Origin: Serripes groenlandicus
Taxonomy: Eukaryota > Mollusca > Bivalvia > Cardiida > Cardiidae
DNA: 64,000 nucleotides
NCBI GenBank assembly: GCA_031761405.1
Contig: JASEVX010000013.1
Coordinates: 54,921,730 to 54,985,729 of the forward strand
Reading direction: 5' to 3'
Shown here: piece by piece, positions 33,910 through 46,106 of the stretch
Layout of the letters: each line of letters begins with the position of its first letter
Position numbering within the stretch: the stretch's first letter is position 1
Translations under genes and position numbers: made by a program
Notes under the pieces: model-generated
What the model was told of the DNA's origin: nothing
Seen by the model: the letters and a program-made list of their open reading frames with translations, nothing else
The model's database searches: none

Positions 33910-35462
33910 ACAAGAGCTGTCGGAGGACAGCGTGCTCGACTATTCCACCGCTTATTTAAGTTACTGAGATAATGGACTCTAATGTAATTGCATGCAAACC
34001 TTTAACCATAATTTCTAAGTAAAAAAAGGGCAACAATTTGAACCATATACAGGATAGAGTTATCTTAATTGGTTGTGTTTATAGTTGTGCAATTGGGAAA
34101 GGTTGTATAAAGTTTCAATACAATTTTTCAAGCTGTTACTGAGATTACACTATAAATGTAGTTGCAAAACTTTAACTTAAATTTCTAAGTCCAAAAAGGC
34201 CATAACTTGCATAAAATGCAGGATAGAGTTATCATACTTGATAATCTACACAGGTGTGATAGTTGGGTAGGGTTGTAGAAAGTTTCAATGCAATGCATCA
34301 AGTAAATACTGAGATATGGACTCTTAATTTAGTTGCACGCAAAACTTTAACCAGAATTTCTAAGTTAAAAAAATGCCATAACTTGCATAAAATGCAGGAT
34401 AGAGTTATCTAACTTGATATTCTACATAGGTGTGATAGTTGGGTAGGGTTGTATAAAGGTTCAATGGAATGCATCAAGTATATACCGAGACGTGGACTTT
34501 TAATTTAGTTGCACGCAAAACTTTAATCAGTATTTCTAAGTAAAAAAAGGGCCATAACTCGCATAAAATGCAGAATAGAGTTATCATACTTGATAATCTA
34601 CATAAGTGTAATAGTTGGGTAGGGTTGTAGAAAGTTTCAATGCAATGCATCAAGTAAATACTTAGATATGGACTCTTAATTTAGTTGCACGCAAAACTTT
34701 AACCAGAATTTCTAAGTAAAAAAAGTGCCATAACTTGCCTTAAATGCAGGATAGAGTTATCTTACTTGATAATCTACATAGGTGTGATACTTGGGTAGGG
34801 TTGTATAAAGATTCAATGCAATGCATCATGTATATACTGAGGTATGGACTCTTAATTAAGTTGCACGCAAAACTTTAACCAGAATTTCTAAGTAAAAAAG
34901 GGCCATAACTTGCATAAAATGCAGGATAGAGTTATCTTAGATGATAATCTACACAGGTGTGATAGTTGGGTAGGGTTGTAGAAAGTTTCAATGCAATGCA
35001 TCAAGTAAATACTGAGATATGGACTCTTAAATTAGTTGCACGCAAAACTTTAACCAGAATTTCTAAGTAAAAAAAGGGCCATAACTTGCATAAAATGCAG
35101 GATAGAGTTATCTAACTTGATAATCTACATAGGTGTGATAGTTGGGTAGTGCTGTATAAAGATTCAATACAATGCATCAATTAAATACTGAGATATGGAC
35201 TCTTACTTTAGTTGCACGCAAAACTTTAACCAGAATTTCTAAGTAAAAAAGGGCCATAACTTGCATAAAATGCAGGATAGAGTTATCTAACTTGATAATC
35301 TACATTGGTGTGATGATTTGGTAGGGTTGTAGAAAGTTTCAATGCAATACATGTAGTATTTAAGAACTTGCATGCAAAACCTTAACCAAAGTGTGACGTG
35401 GACGCCGACGCCGACGCCAGGGTGAGTAGTATAGCTCTCATATTCTTCGAATAGTCGAGCTA
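33910..35462 (+). mobile_element. Hairpin-ended tandem-core element, family IV (176 bp)
   Basis: The head is ACAAGAGCTGTCGGAGGACAG. About eight to nine monomers of 175-177 bp follow; CTTTAA recurs at 34345, 34521, 34697, 34873, 35048 and 35224. They contain TTGCACGCAAAACTTTAACC, ATAACTTGCATAAAATGCAG and GGTGTGATAGTTGGGTAGGG. The end is a CGCCGACGCCGACGCCAGGG linker and TCTTCGAATAGTCGAGCTA. A one-monomer version lies at 20104-20267. Confidence 0.9.
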
Positions 35463-36090
35463 AAAACTATGTTTGGCGTTTAATTAGCTACATAACTTGT
35501 TTAAAATGATAATTGGAAACTTTTGCACTCTTTGCACCTTTCACCAGGAACCCAATGTCTTTCATGGTAACTTCATCATTCCTGTAAGATGATTTTTGGG
35601 TCAGTGGTAACTTAAGGACATCTGTATTTTGTAAGCCCCTCTTGTTTTTGACTAGATCTGGCACTATATTTATTCTTGTGATCACAAATGAATGATTTAA
35701 GTTATTGGTACAGTTAATTTATTTCTGGAAATATGTTGTCCTAAGATCTTGAAGTGCATTCATGTCTCGTGTTGATAGCATTTAACTGATTGTAGGATAA
35801 AAAGTAACAGGACAAAAAGCAACGGCCATTTCAAGAAACAGGATGCAAAGCAACACGTTTTCCAAGATAAAATGAAAACCAATATTTTTAATTATTATAA
35901 TATGAAGTAGACAAAACTAGCAGAGGAATAATGTATCTTCTTGATATTTTTATCTTTTTGTTTAAATTTTGATGTTTTATTTTGTGCATTGTCAAAAGTA
36001 ATTGAGTCAGATTAAACTGTTTACAAACCTACAATAATATATGTAACTAAAATAAATATGCTAAAATTTCTCAGACTTTCATCTTTGCAA
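35463..36090. other. Intergenic DNA, no gene recognised
   Basis: No supported gene or repeat was seen. Confidence 0.45.
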
Positions 36091-36222
36091 TGTTATTTTT
36101 AGTCCGAGCCTTCTCTGACCCTTACACGGCCTTTTTTTACGATTTTTGACATTTCATTTTGCTATGTAAGCTGCAAAAAAAAAGGCTTTTAGGGTCAGAG
36201 AAGTCTCGGATTATGTTATTTT
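36091..36222. mobile_element. 114-bp MITE with 9-bp target duplications (Mutator-type)
   Basis: The body 36100-36213 is almost fully palindromic. The left end TAGTCCGAGCCTTCTCTGAC mirrors the right end as TAATCCGAGACTTCTCTGAC, with T/A runs inside. TGTTATTTT flanks both sides exactly (36091-36099, 36214-36222). A 9-bp duplication is typical of Mutator-like elements. Confidence 0.85.
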
Positions 36223-37893
36223 ATGTATAATCAGGAACCTTATGAATTTATATAGGTCCCTTGTATAATCCGCCAGTCAATTGTAACCTCCCCCCCCCCA
36301 GGCCCGGAGGTATACTGGGAATGCCGGGATATATCCGTTATTTTAACGGGATTTGTCAGCATTTTAGCCAAGCTTAAAAAATAGGCCTTACCTAGGATGT
36401 CCCAACGTGCAGGGGGCTTTTGGTTGGGATTTTATCTGGGTTTGGCTGGAACAATGTCAAAGTCCCCGCTATTCCCCTGACTGGGTGAGGGGGGGTTACA
36501 AGTGACTGGTGCATAATGCATGTATACATGTGTGACGATGTTTGAAGAAGGCATGTATACATGTGTGAAGATGTTTGAAGAAGCGAAAGGAAAAAATGTG
36601 GGAGAAGAGAAACTACTCATAATTAGCAATTTCTCTTTTTCACTCAATGATGTATTCTGTTAACAATTATAACAAATGTTAGAACTCTTGCTAGTCGTCT
36701 ATCAGATGTATTTATTTAAACAAGTTGAAGAACACATTATTGGAAAAGGAGGAATTGCGTATAATTGCAGATATATTTTCTATCAGATATTTGAAAAAGC
36801 GGATGGAAACATTGTGGAGAAAAGTGAGAAAAAACCCATTGCAATAACAAATGTATCAATTCAAAGAATTTTTTTTTATTAATCTGAAATGAAAATATTA
36901 GAACTGTTGCCGTTTCAACTTTTTTTATCCGGGCATTTTTTTAACTTTTTGACCGTTGTTTTTTTATCCGATTACACATTTAACCATAACCTACGTACGT
37001 ATGTCTGCCTTAGGTAATCTCTATGCAATTTAAGTACTCTCTATCCCTATTGTAACAGCCAACGACAATACATTCTTTTCCATTCTTCTTTTGCGAAAAG
37101 AACAAAATACACTTGCAAAAATCACCTGGAGTTTGTCTAGTAAACAACTTAACAAGATGGCGGAAAATCGATCAGGCTATTTTTAGTAACATAAATTCTC
37201 ACAAAGTTTCGTAAAGCTTATTAACGTGCATACATACATGTACTACCAGGGGTAACGTCCATGAGATTCTTTTTCAGGGAGGCGATTAATATACTCTAAG
37301 ATGATTTATGTGAAGGATAAAGTCGAAAAGCGAAGAATCATGCGGTGGGTTCTAGACTGGTTTGCAAATTTTTTAAAATGTCGCAATGTTTATGGGGTAT
37401 ATATTGACGTTTACCGAACACAGTCTTATGAAGCGAGAAGGCTATTCAAAGGGAGACAATTCAATTATAATTTCGATGTTATACCGTGTTATGAGATTAT
37501 GGTCCTATTTCTTTAAGGTGCAATTTAGTGCATCAAAATCGCATTCATTTTTATGGGGTTCTATATAGACCCCGTAATTTTATACAACCCCACAGTAAGG
37601 GCATATTTTCAAAAAGACCCCACAAATGACATAGTTTCTTATTATATATATATATATATATATATATATCTAGTTATAGAGATATCTCTCATACGAATAA
37701 ATAGTAAAACGTCATGCCGTATTGGTCGTAGATTCGTATTTTGAGTATTTGATATGGAATCCGGGTCTCCTGCTCATTAGTATAGAATGATTATAATAAG
37801 AATTACAGGCTTGCGATTATAAGTCGATCAACATTAGGTAAATTCAAAAAATAACATCTAGGTTGGTTTTCATTAACTTTTATATTTTATAAT
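36223..37893. other. Intergenic DNA with simple repeats
   Basis: There is a poly-C tract at about 36291-36299 and a short tandem duplication of ATGTATACATGTGTGA and GATGTTTGAAGAAG at 36520-36582. TTAA-MITE-like core pieces (TTAGCAATTTCTCTTTTTCA, 36620; GAAACATTGTGGAGAAAAG, 36805) and a (TA)n run at about 37644-37670 complete it. No gene is supported. Confidence 0.5.
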
Positions 37894-37894
37894 A

Positions 37895-39386
37895 ACAAGA
37901 GGGCCATGATGGCCCTGAATCGCTCACCTTAATTATACAATGTACTGTTATGCAAAACACATCAAGACAATTATTCTGAATGCAACCTCCAGTGTTAACA
38001 AGATTTTCCTTCATTTGGCCTAGTGATCTATAAATTATTTTTCCTGATATGACCCATATTCCAACATGGACTAGATATCATCAAAACAACGTTCTGACAA
38101 ATGTTCAACTTGCTCAAAGAAAAAATGCCGCCTTCGGAGTTTGAACAATATTTTCCTTTATTGACCTTGTTTCTGACCCCCATATGACCCATATTCGAAC
38201 TTGAACTAGATATCATTTAGACAAACATTCTGACCAAATTTCAAGATGCTTAAGCAAAAAATGTGGCATCCAAAGTGTTAACAAGATTTTCCTTCAGTTT
38301 GCCCTAGTGACCTAGTTTTTGACCCATCATGACCCGTATTCGAACTTGGCCTAGATATCATTCAGCTTAACATTCTGACCAAATTTCAAGCCGCTGAAGC
38401 AAAATATGCGGCTTCTACAGAGTTAAAGTTAACAAGATTTTCCCTCAATTTGGCCTAGTGATCTAGTTACTGAACCAATATGACCCATATTTAAACTTGA
38501 CCTACATATCATCAAGACAAACATTATGATAAAGTTTCAACATGCTCAAGTTGAAAATGTGGCCTCTAGAGTGTTAACAAGATTACCCTTCAATTTGGCC
38601 TAGTGACCTAGTGGCATGACCCGTATTCAAACTTGACCTAGATATCATTCAGCTCAACATTCTGACTAAATTTCAGGCTGCTGAAGCAAAAGATACAGCT
38701 TCTACGGTGTAAACAAGATTTCACTTCAATTTGGCCTATTGACCTAGTTTTTGACCCGGCATGACCCGTATTCAAACTTGACCTAGATATCATTCAGCTC
38801 AACATTCTGACTAGATTTCAAGCTGCTGAAGCAAAAAATGTAGCTTCTACAGTGTTAACAAGATTTCCCTTCAATTTGGCCTAGTGACCTTGTTTTTGAC
38901 CCGGCGTGACTCATATTTGAACTTGACCTAGATATTTTAAACACAAACATTCTGACAAAATTTCAAACTGCTGAAGCCTCTGGAGTGTTAACAAGATTTT
39001 CCTTCAATTTGACCTAGTGACCTACTTTTTGACCCGACATGACCCATGTTCGAACTTGACCTACATATCATCAAGACAAACATTCTGATAAAGTTTCAAC
39101 ATGCTCAAGTTGAAAATGTGGCCTCCAGAGTGTTAACAAGATTTCGCTTCAATTTAACCTAGTGACCTCGTCTTTGACCTCATATGGCCCAGTTTCGAAC
39201 TTGTCCAAGATTTTATAGAGATGAATGTTCTGATACACTTTCATGAATATTGGATGCAAAATGTAGCTTGTAGAGTGTTAACAAGCTGAAATGTTGACGA
39301 CGCACGACGCACGACGCACGACGGACGGACGCCGGACAAAATGTGATCACAATAGCTCACCTTGCACTTCGTGCATAGGTGAGCTA
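37895..39386 (+). mobile_element. Hairpin-ended type I element, second subfamily
   Basis: A full head ACAAGAGGGCCATGATGGCC is followed by about ten monomers in which CCTTCAATTTGGCCTAGTGA, GACCCGTATTCAAACTTGAC and ATTCAGCTCAACATTCTGAC mark a subfamily distinct from the 14-kb copy. An ACGACGCACGACGCACGACG linker and a TTGCACTTCGTGCATAGGTG hairpin end it at GAGCTA. Confidence 0.9.
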
Positions 39387-40159
39387 AAAACTTATTAGGG
39401 TGCGTACCTTGATATCTACACCGAATCAATACTCGCTATAAAAGGATATCAAAACGGTCCGATGTATTAATTATATGACGAGAAAATATGCAGTAATACG
39501 ATTGTCAAAGGTGGGCAGAATGATGTTCTCCCTTCAACTTGTTATAGGCTACCAAGATCAATAAATAACTTCGATTCCCTGGGATTATCCCGAACTACTT
39601 AATGAATTACTATGAAAAATATCCGAGAATTCACAATGTTTCTGTTGTTTGGTAAATAGTCTGCCCTTATGCTAAAATATTAAGTCAACCGACCATCTCT
39701 ACAGACAGGGTGTATTACCCAATACTCTATCCATGCTATGGATGGCCACCTGGTACATTTTATAAGTAACAAAAACAAGAAGGTTATGATTTAAGAACAT
39801 GAGTAAAGTACGAGAGGAACAGACAATAATACGGAGCGATCATCTGTGTGTGTCATTCTTGTCACAATACCCTACGTTTTCAGGACAATGTGAATGGGGC
39901 CAATCAAAGCAAGTGGGATAAGTGTCAAAGATGGACAGGTGCGTGACGATACTGAGGCTAAACTTTCAATCTCTTGACAGGGAGCATATGATATCACATT
40001 TTGGGCGGCTCCTCGGTCTGCACAACGTGAGATGTTCACAACACTACAGAACATTTCTTGATACACTGTCGCGGGCACAGTGAGGCAGGATATAAGCTCT
40101 CTGGAGCACTAAAACGGATAGGAGTTGCCCTGAACCTAAACAATCCACCTTTCTCATGA
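39387..40159. other. Intergenic DNA, no gene recognised
   Basis: No repeat family in the window matches this stretch and no gene is supported. Confidence 0.45.
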
Positions 40160-40620
40160 TATAGACTGACCTGCTAGACTGTCAGATGACAGATAAGATA
40201 TAATCCGTAGTTGCTAGATCATGGAGTGAATCCTTCCTATATAGTTCCAACGTTGACAATTGAAGATTTTAAACAAACATAAATTGAGACATGACTGGAG
40301 GGGACAATATAAAAAGTCCCAACTCTGATCATATCCCGGGTCGTGAAGGTTCATGGTGTCGGCAGGTCTTTTCTTTCACAATCTTGACTAGTCAACATCC
40401 TTCGGATCCGGAATCTGGTCGGGGTATGCATGCGGATCTCCATATTAACCATACTCAAAATGTTCTACATTAAACAGCTGTTTTATCCAATTTTAGGTCA
40501 GATGGAAGCAATTCATTTTCCATAGGCGACCATGGTAGCGTTTTGGGCTATGGCTCTTTCCCAACAGTAGACCTAACCCAGAAACCTATATTCAATCAAA
40601 GTTTATTATCAAAACTACCA
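40160..40620. repeat. Dispersed repeat, uninterrupted copy
   Basis: 40160-40450 parallels 16043-17045 without the type III insertion. Its continuation, 40490-40620 (CATTTTCCATAGGCGACCAT), parallels 43866-43990. The coding potential is unclear and the repeat unidentified. Confidence 0.65.
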
Positions 40621-40621
40621 A

Positions 40622-41190
40622 ACAAGAGGCCCAAGAGGGCCATAAGGCAACAATCAAATCTCCAAACAGCCCTGCTCCCTGGTGGCCATGTTTTTTACCA
40701 ACCACCATAGATTAAAGGAATCTTGTAGAGTGTCACCCAAGGAATGTTTCTGTAAAACTATTTGAAAATCGGCCCGACACTTTCGGAGGAGAGAATATTT
40801 TACGTTTTCACTATAGCCATATAAGGCAAAATAGCCCCTCCCCCTAAACATTTCTACAAAATTATTTGAATATCAGCCGGACACTTTCGCAGGAGAAGAT
40901 TTTTTAAGTTTTCTCTTTAGCCATATAAGGCAAAATAGCCCCGCCCTCTGGCGGCCATGTTTTTTTTACCAATCAACATGGCTTGAAGGAATCTGATAGA
41001 GGGTCATCCAAGGAACATTTCTACAAAATTATTTGAAAATTGGCCTGACACTTTCGGAAGGGGAAGATTTTTTAAGTTTTCTCTATAGCCAAGTAAGGCA
41101 AAATAGCCCCGCCCTCTGGCAGCCGTGTTTTTAGACCAATCAACATGGCTTGAAGGAATCTGATTTGAAAATCAGCTGAACACTTTCGGC
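40622..41190 (+). mobile_element. Type II core element with 5' head
   Basis: The head ACAAGAGGCCCAAGAGGGCC leads into three to four type II monomers (TGGCGGCCATGTTTT, AATCTGATAGAGGGTCATCC). This links the ACAAGAG head to the type II core, which other copies in the window lack. It breaks off within a monomer at AAAATCAGCTGAACACTTTC. Confidence 0.8.
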
Positions 41191-41545
41191 GTGACCTTAA
41201 CCTTGAACCGGTATGGTCGAGACATAGGTTCTGCACATTGCCTTGATGAGGTGAACATGTTACTCAAGTTCCTTAGAAATCCTTCAAGCCGTCTTGGAGA
41301 TATGGAGCAGACACGAAATAAAGCCTCAAACCTTTGACCTTCAAGCGTGACCTTGAACTTAAACTGGTATGGTCGAGACATAAGTTCTGCACATTGCCTT
41401 GATGAGGTGAACATGTGACCCAAGTTTCATGAAAATCCTTCAAGGCGTCTTGGAGATATAGAGCGGACATGATTTGGGACAGACAGACAGACAGACAGAC
41501 AGACATCCAGGACAAAAACAATATATACGGGGGGAGACATAATAA
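41191..41545 (+). mobile_element. Tandem-core element, family VII (about 145-150 bp)
   Basis: About two monomers contain CGTGACCTTGAAC, TATGGTCGAGACATA, CTGCACATTGCCTTGATGAG and TTCAAG(C/G)CGTCTTGGAGATA. A (GACA)n linker of about 24 bp and an end reading ATATATACGGGGGGAGACAT follow. It is fused directly to the broken type II copy. Confidence 0.7.
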
Positions 41546-42023
41546 CATACTTACTTCATCTGAGCCTCTGGGAGGTTCCTGTCATTTTTCCCAACATTAT
41601 ATTGCTGACAGGTTAAATGAGCTTGCCTGAAAGTTTGGCCGCAGTATATGCTAGTCTACATAATGAAAAAGTAACGAACAAGGACAATTAATACCGAAAC
41701 TGGATTCTTACTTTAAAGAGAAAGTTTTTTTCGATTAAACGCATAACAAAACCATTTTAGTATAAGAATGAATAACGCGGATAAGTTTTCAAAGTTTTCG
41801 GTTGATTTAAAAAATGTTGCTGAATATGTAGCTTGGTTGACATCCACAGAGTCCCATGTTATCATTCTAGTATTCTACCGCCAGCCTGACAGAGAACAAC
41901 AACACCAATAACCAGTACGGTGTTGTTTGCTGACATATTGAAAGCTTCCTTTGGTAATGATTGAATGTTTTCAGCATTTAATTGGGTCTTGTATAGTGTA
42001 TCAGATGAACAAAAATATATATA
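41546..42023. repeat. Dispersed repeat related to 43716-43865
   Basis: TGAGCCTCTGGGAG, TATTGCTGACAGGTTAAATG, AGCTTGCCTGAAAGTTTG and ACTGGATTCTTACTT occur in the same order in both places. Identity unknown. Confidence 0.65.
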
Positions 42024-43229
42024 GCAAAAAATGTGGCATCCAAAGTGTTCACAAGATTTTCCTTCAATTTGATCTAGTGACCTAGTTTTTGACCCAGCAT
42101 GACCCATATTCAAACTTATTATGCCTACATATCATCAAGAAAAACATTCTGATAAAGTTTCATCATGCTGAAATTTAAAATGCAGTATCCAGAGTGTTAA
42201 CAAGATTACCCTTCAATTTGGCCTAGTGACCTAGTTTTCAACCCGGCATGACCCATATCCGAACTTGGCCTAGATATCATTTAGACAAACATTCTGACCA
42301 AATTTCAAGCTGCTGAAGCAAAAAATGTGGCATCCAAAGTGTTAACAAGATTTTCCTTCAATTTGACCTAGTTTTTGACCCTGTATGACCCATATTCGAA
42401 CTTGGCCTAAATATCATTCAGCTCAACATTCTGACCAAATTTCAAGCCACTGAAGGAAAACATGCGGCTTCTACAGAGTTAACAAGATTTTCCCTTAATT
42501 TGGCCTTGTGACCTAGTTTCTGATCCAATATGACCTATATTTAAACTTGACCTAGATATCTTTAAGACAAACATTCTGAAAAAATGTCAAGCTGCTGAAG
42601 CAAAAAATGCGGCATCCAAAGTGTTAACAAGATTTTCCTTAAATTTGACCTAGTGACCTAGTTATTGACCCGGCATGACCCATATTCGAACTTGGCCTAG
42701 ATATCATTCAGCTCAACATTCTGAACAAATTTCAAGTTGCTGAAGCAAAAAATGCGACCTAGATATTTTTAAGACAAACATTCTGACAAAATTTCAAACT
42801 GCTTAAGCAAAAATTGCGGCCTCTGGAGTGTTAACAAGATTTTCCTTCAATTTGACCTAGTGACCTACTTTTTGACCCGACATAACCCATGTTCGAACTT
42901 GACCTAAATATCATTAAGACAAACATTCTGATAAAGTTTCAACATGCTCAAGTTGAAAATGTGGCCTCCAGAGTGTTAACAAGATTTCCCTTCAATTCGA
43001 CCTAGTGACCTCGTTTTTGACCTCATATGGCCCAGTTTCGAACTTGTCCAAGATTTTATGGAGATGAACGTTTTGATAAACTTTCATGAAGATTGAATGC
43101 AAAATATAGCCTGTAGAGTGTTAACAAACTCAAATGTTGACGACGCACGACGCACGACGCACGACGGACGGACGCCGGACAAAATGTGATCCCAATTGCT
43201 CACCTTGCACTTCCTGCATAGGTGAGCTA
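42024..43229 (+). mobile_element. Type I element, second subfamily, head missing
   Basis: Monomers of the 37895 subfamily run to a full ACGACGCACGACGCACGACG linker and a TTGCACTTCCTGCATAGGTG hairpin ending GAGCTA. The 5' edge starts in mid-monomer at AGCAAAAAATGTGG. Confidence 0.85.
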
Positions 43230-43264
43230 AAAAGGATTCAGCTGAAAATGTAAGGGGGGGTCAT

Positions 43265-43400
43265 TTTACACAAGGATGCTTTCTGTGAAGTTTCATCCCA
43301 ATTGACCCACTAGTTACTGAGGAGAAGAAGTTGACGCACGACGGACGACGCACGACGGACGCCGGACAAAAGGCGATCACAATAACTCACCTTGAGCAAA
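43265..43400 (+). mobile_element. 3' fragment of a type II element
   Basis: GGATGCTTTCTGTGAAGTTT, TTGACCCACTAGTTACTGAG, an ACGCACGACGGACGACGCAC linker and CTCACCTTGAGCAAA are present. It stops before the second half of the hairpin. Confidence 0.7.
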
Positions 43401-44594
43401 TCACTGACAATTACCGCAACGAAAAAAACGAACCATTCCGTAATGTCGATAGAAGGTACTTTCATCTTTAGTCCAGGTTGTTGTCCTTTTGGCAAATTCG
43501 TGAATATTTCATAGGAATTAACATACGTAGGAAGAAAAAAATCACGTTATTTTGGTATTATTGATCGTTTCCGTACTTTAAATTCATATATTTGTTCGAA
43601 TACTTGGAAAAAAATAAGTTGAAGCGAGGTGACCCAGAAAACTGTGTCCACCCTTCGTAATAGCTATGCATAGAGTAGGTCATATCTATTTTTAGAGGAG
43701 CAAGTCCCTGTGCTTAATCTGAGCCTCTGGGAGCTTTCTAGGGGTTGGTTTCTGTCCATTTTTCTAAGCATTTTATTGCTGACAGGTTAAATGAGCTTGC
43801 CTGAAAGTTTGTTCTGCAATATGCAGGAAACGAACATGGACAATTAATAAGGAAACTGGATTCTTACTTAGGTCAAAGGGAAGTAAATCATTTTCCATAG
43901 GCGACCATTATAGCATTATGAGTTATGGTTCATTACTAGCAAATGAATTAACACATATACCTGTATCAAACTAAAGTTCATCCTTAGAACTACCAAAAAA
44001 GCAAAACAAACTCACATGTTCACCGTTTTTTGAAAGAGCTAGGAGGTCAAATCAAAGGTGACCCTTATCCCGCACTGAATTTTACTTTCAATTTCAGAAA
44101 ATACAGCATGTTCTGAAAATGGCTCTTAATATGTCAACATCGCTAAAAGCAAACACTATTTTTATTATAAATCAGTCACTGGTAATCAACTTAATAAACA
44201 ACACTTTCAACTTCCAACAAAATCATTATTGTCCAATGGGAGACAACTTCAATCCCATATATTCATCTGAAATTCCCTGGTCAAAATTGTCTACCCAGCA
44301 AGCCATCCGATTTACCTCCCTTTGACCTAAATCAAATTCTGTTTTTCGATAAACAGAATAATTTTTATATATTAGTATATGGCTGTCTATTGCGAACTTA
44401 CAAACAAAATTTCACTTATAATAGAATGGTCTCCCTTGACTAAAAATAGAATTTTTTAATTCTTAAAATGGGACTTATAAATCCAACCTCAAATGTTTTT
44501 TGTGTTCAAACGCTCTAGTAGTCATTGAAAACTTAAATTTGCTGATGTTAATTAACATTTAATGACATAGCCCACATTTGTGATGTTTTCCATC
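43401..44594. other. Intergenic DNA with a dispersed repeat copy
   Basis: 43716-43990 is the contiguous copy of the dispersed repeat seen in pieces at 41546-41710 and 40490-40620. The remaining sequence upstream of the transposase pseudogene shows no gene. Confidence 0.5.
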
Positions 44595-46086
44595 ATGAAA
44601 GGTGACAAGAAACGGAGAAAATCCATGTTCAAACGTGGAAATAAATGTGGGTCGGGACGTCAAAGTGTTTCTAAAGTGACTCCTAACAGTGAATATATAA
44701 GACCGACTACGGAAGAGGTTGAATTAATTGATGTAGACCAAGTTGTTCATGACGCAATGGCATCTACGTCAACTTCAACAGACCAGAAGCCAGACGTCAT
44801 GTTGTTGCGCCCCAGACTCAAACAGCCAGAGTACAAGTGTACTGGAAGCAGAAAGACAAGTTATTTTGGGTGAGTACACATTATACAGCATAGAAATATA
44901 CCTTTAAACTGACATTGACTTGATATCTGCAATTTTGAGAGATAAATAAGGAGTTGAAGGTGCACTTAATTCTTCAAGTTTACCGTCAAAGGGAGATAAC
45001 TCAGTAAACCTTATGCACACAAAGCTAATTCAAGAGGTTTTCAGTTCTGATCACCCATGATATTCCATATACAGACTCAGTCAAACCCGAAACACAATGA
45101 AATTGAATCAATCGATAGGTTAACTTTAAGAGAGAAAACATCCTGGGAAAAGGAGATATTGCTCAATATAATCATTTCCACCTTTTTCCGCAATAATTTC
45201 AAATTATGCCTGCTGCAGAGGTGTTTTGATAGGAGAATAGGTCATGTAAAAAACTAAATAAACAAAATGAGGAATCAGGCTTGTTTTTATACTCAATTTC
45301 AGCCAGGAGCATGACTGCTACAAAATATTTCACGTCGCAAAGCTCTTAGAGATGTTTAATATGGTCAATATGGAGCACAGGTCCAGTTTTCCAAACTGTC
45401 GAGAGAACCTTACATTAGACAATAAAAGTGAAGACAGAAGAGGTCTCGTTTGGAGGGAGAGAATGACATGTTGCACATGTTTATATGTGTCTAAAATGCA
45501 CAAGGTTTACACAGAGGTATTTTCCCCAACAAAGAGACGAGGTTGCAAGATGGCTACAGCAAATCTGGGCTTAAATATAGCGTTGACTCAAACCCCGATT
45601 GGGGGATCTAGTCTCGATCGACTTTTGGCTGGTGGAAATATTGGGGGGCCATCACGTCGGGGTGTAACAAGGAGTAGCAAAGCAACTATTGAAGTCATTG
45701 TTGCTGAGAATAAGGCTGACATGTCCAAACGACTGCAGCAGTTGCGAAAAATTAACCGGTGGCAAGGTCGGCCAGAAAATGAGATTCCTGTGCAGGTAGA
45801 CGGCGAATATAACAACAACCTTTAATCTGGAGTTGGAAGAACCCCATTTCAGCCCGCAACCCAGTGCATTGTAACAGTGGCGGAAAATATCACCCCATGT
45901 AAGCAGTTGGTGGCAGTCGAGGCAGTCAGTAAATTATGCTCCAAGCATGGTTTTCACACAAAGGAGGATGTAGGGCAGTGTGATATTCAGAACGGTAAAT
46001 GTTCAGCAACTGTCAGCAAGGAGACTAATATTGGGGACGAGCAACAATGGCCCGAAACATGCTTCCGCAATATACAATTAAATTGA
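44595..46086 (+). pseudogene. Mutator-like transposase-domain gene, disrupted
   Basis: Exon 1 (44595-44869) encodes a basic N-terminus (MKGDKKRRKSMFKRGN...) and ends at a GTGAGT donor. Exon 2 starts after TTTCAG at 45303. Joining them keeps the frame (...TSYFG then QEHDCYK...). Exon 2 encodes CCTCLYVS, then GCKMATANLGLNIALTQTPI and ENEIPVQVDGEY, the order I associate with the Mutator-like transposase family (PF20700) of molluscs and other invertebrates. A TAA at 45823-45825 interrupts the frame. Past it the same frame continues as SGVGRTPFQPATQ, AENITPCKQLVAVEAVSKLC and a GQCDIQNGKCSATV segment until 46086, so one stop is the only lesion seen in that span. The downstream DDE region is absent. 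The protein would have acted in DNA transposition. An alternative start is the ATG at 44583. Confidence 0.75.
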
Positions 46087-46106
46087 ATTTACGTTGTTAC
46101 AAACAT

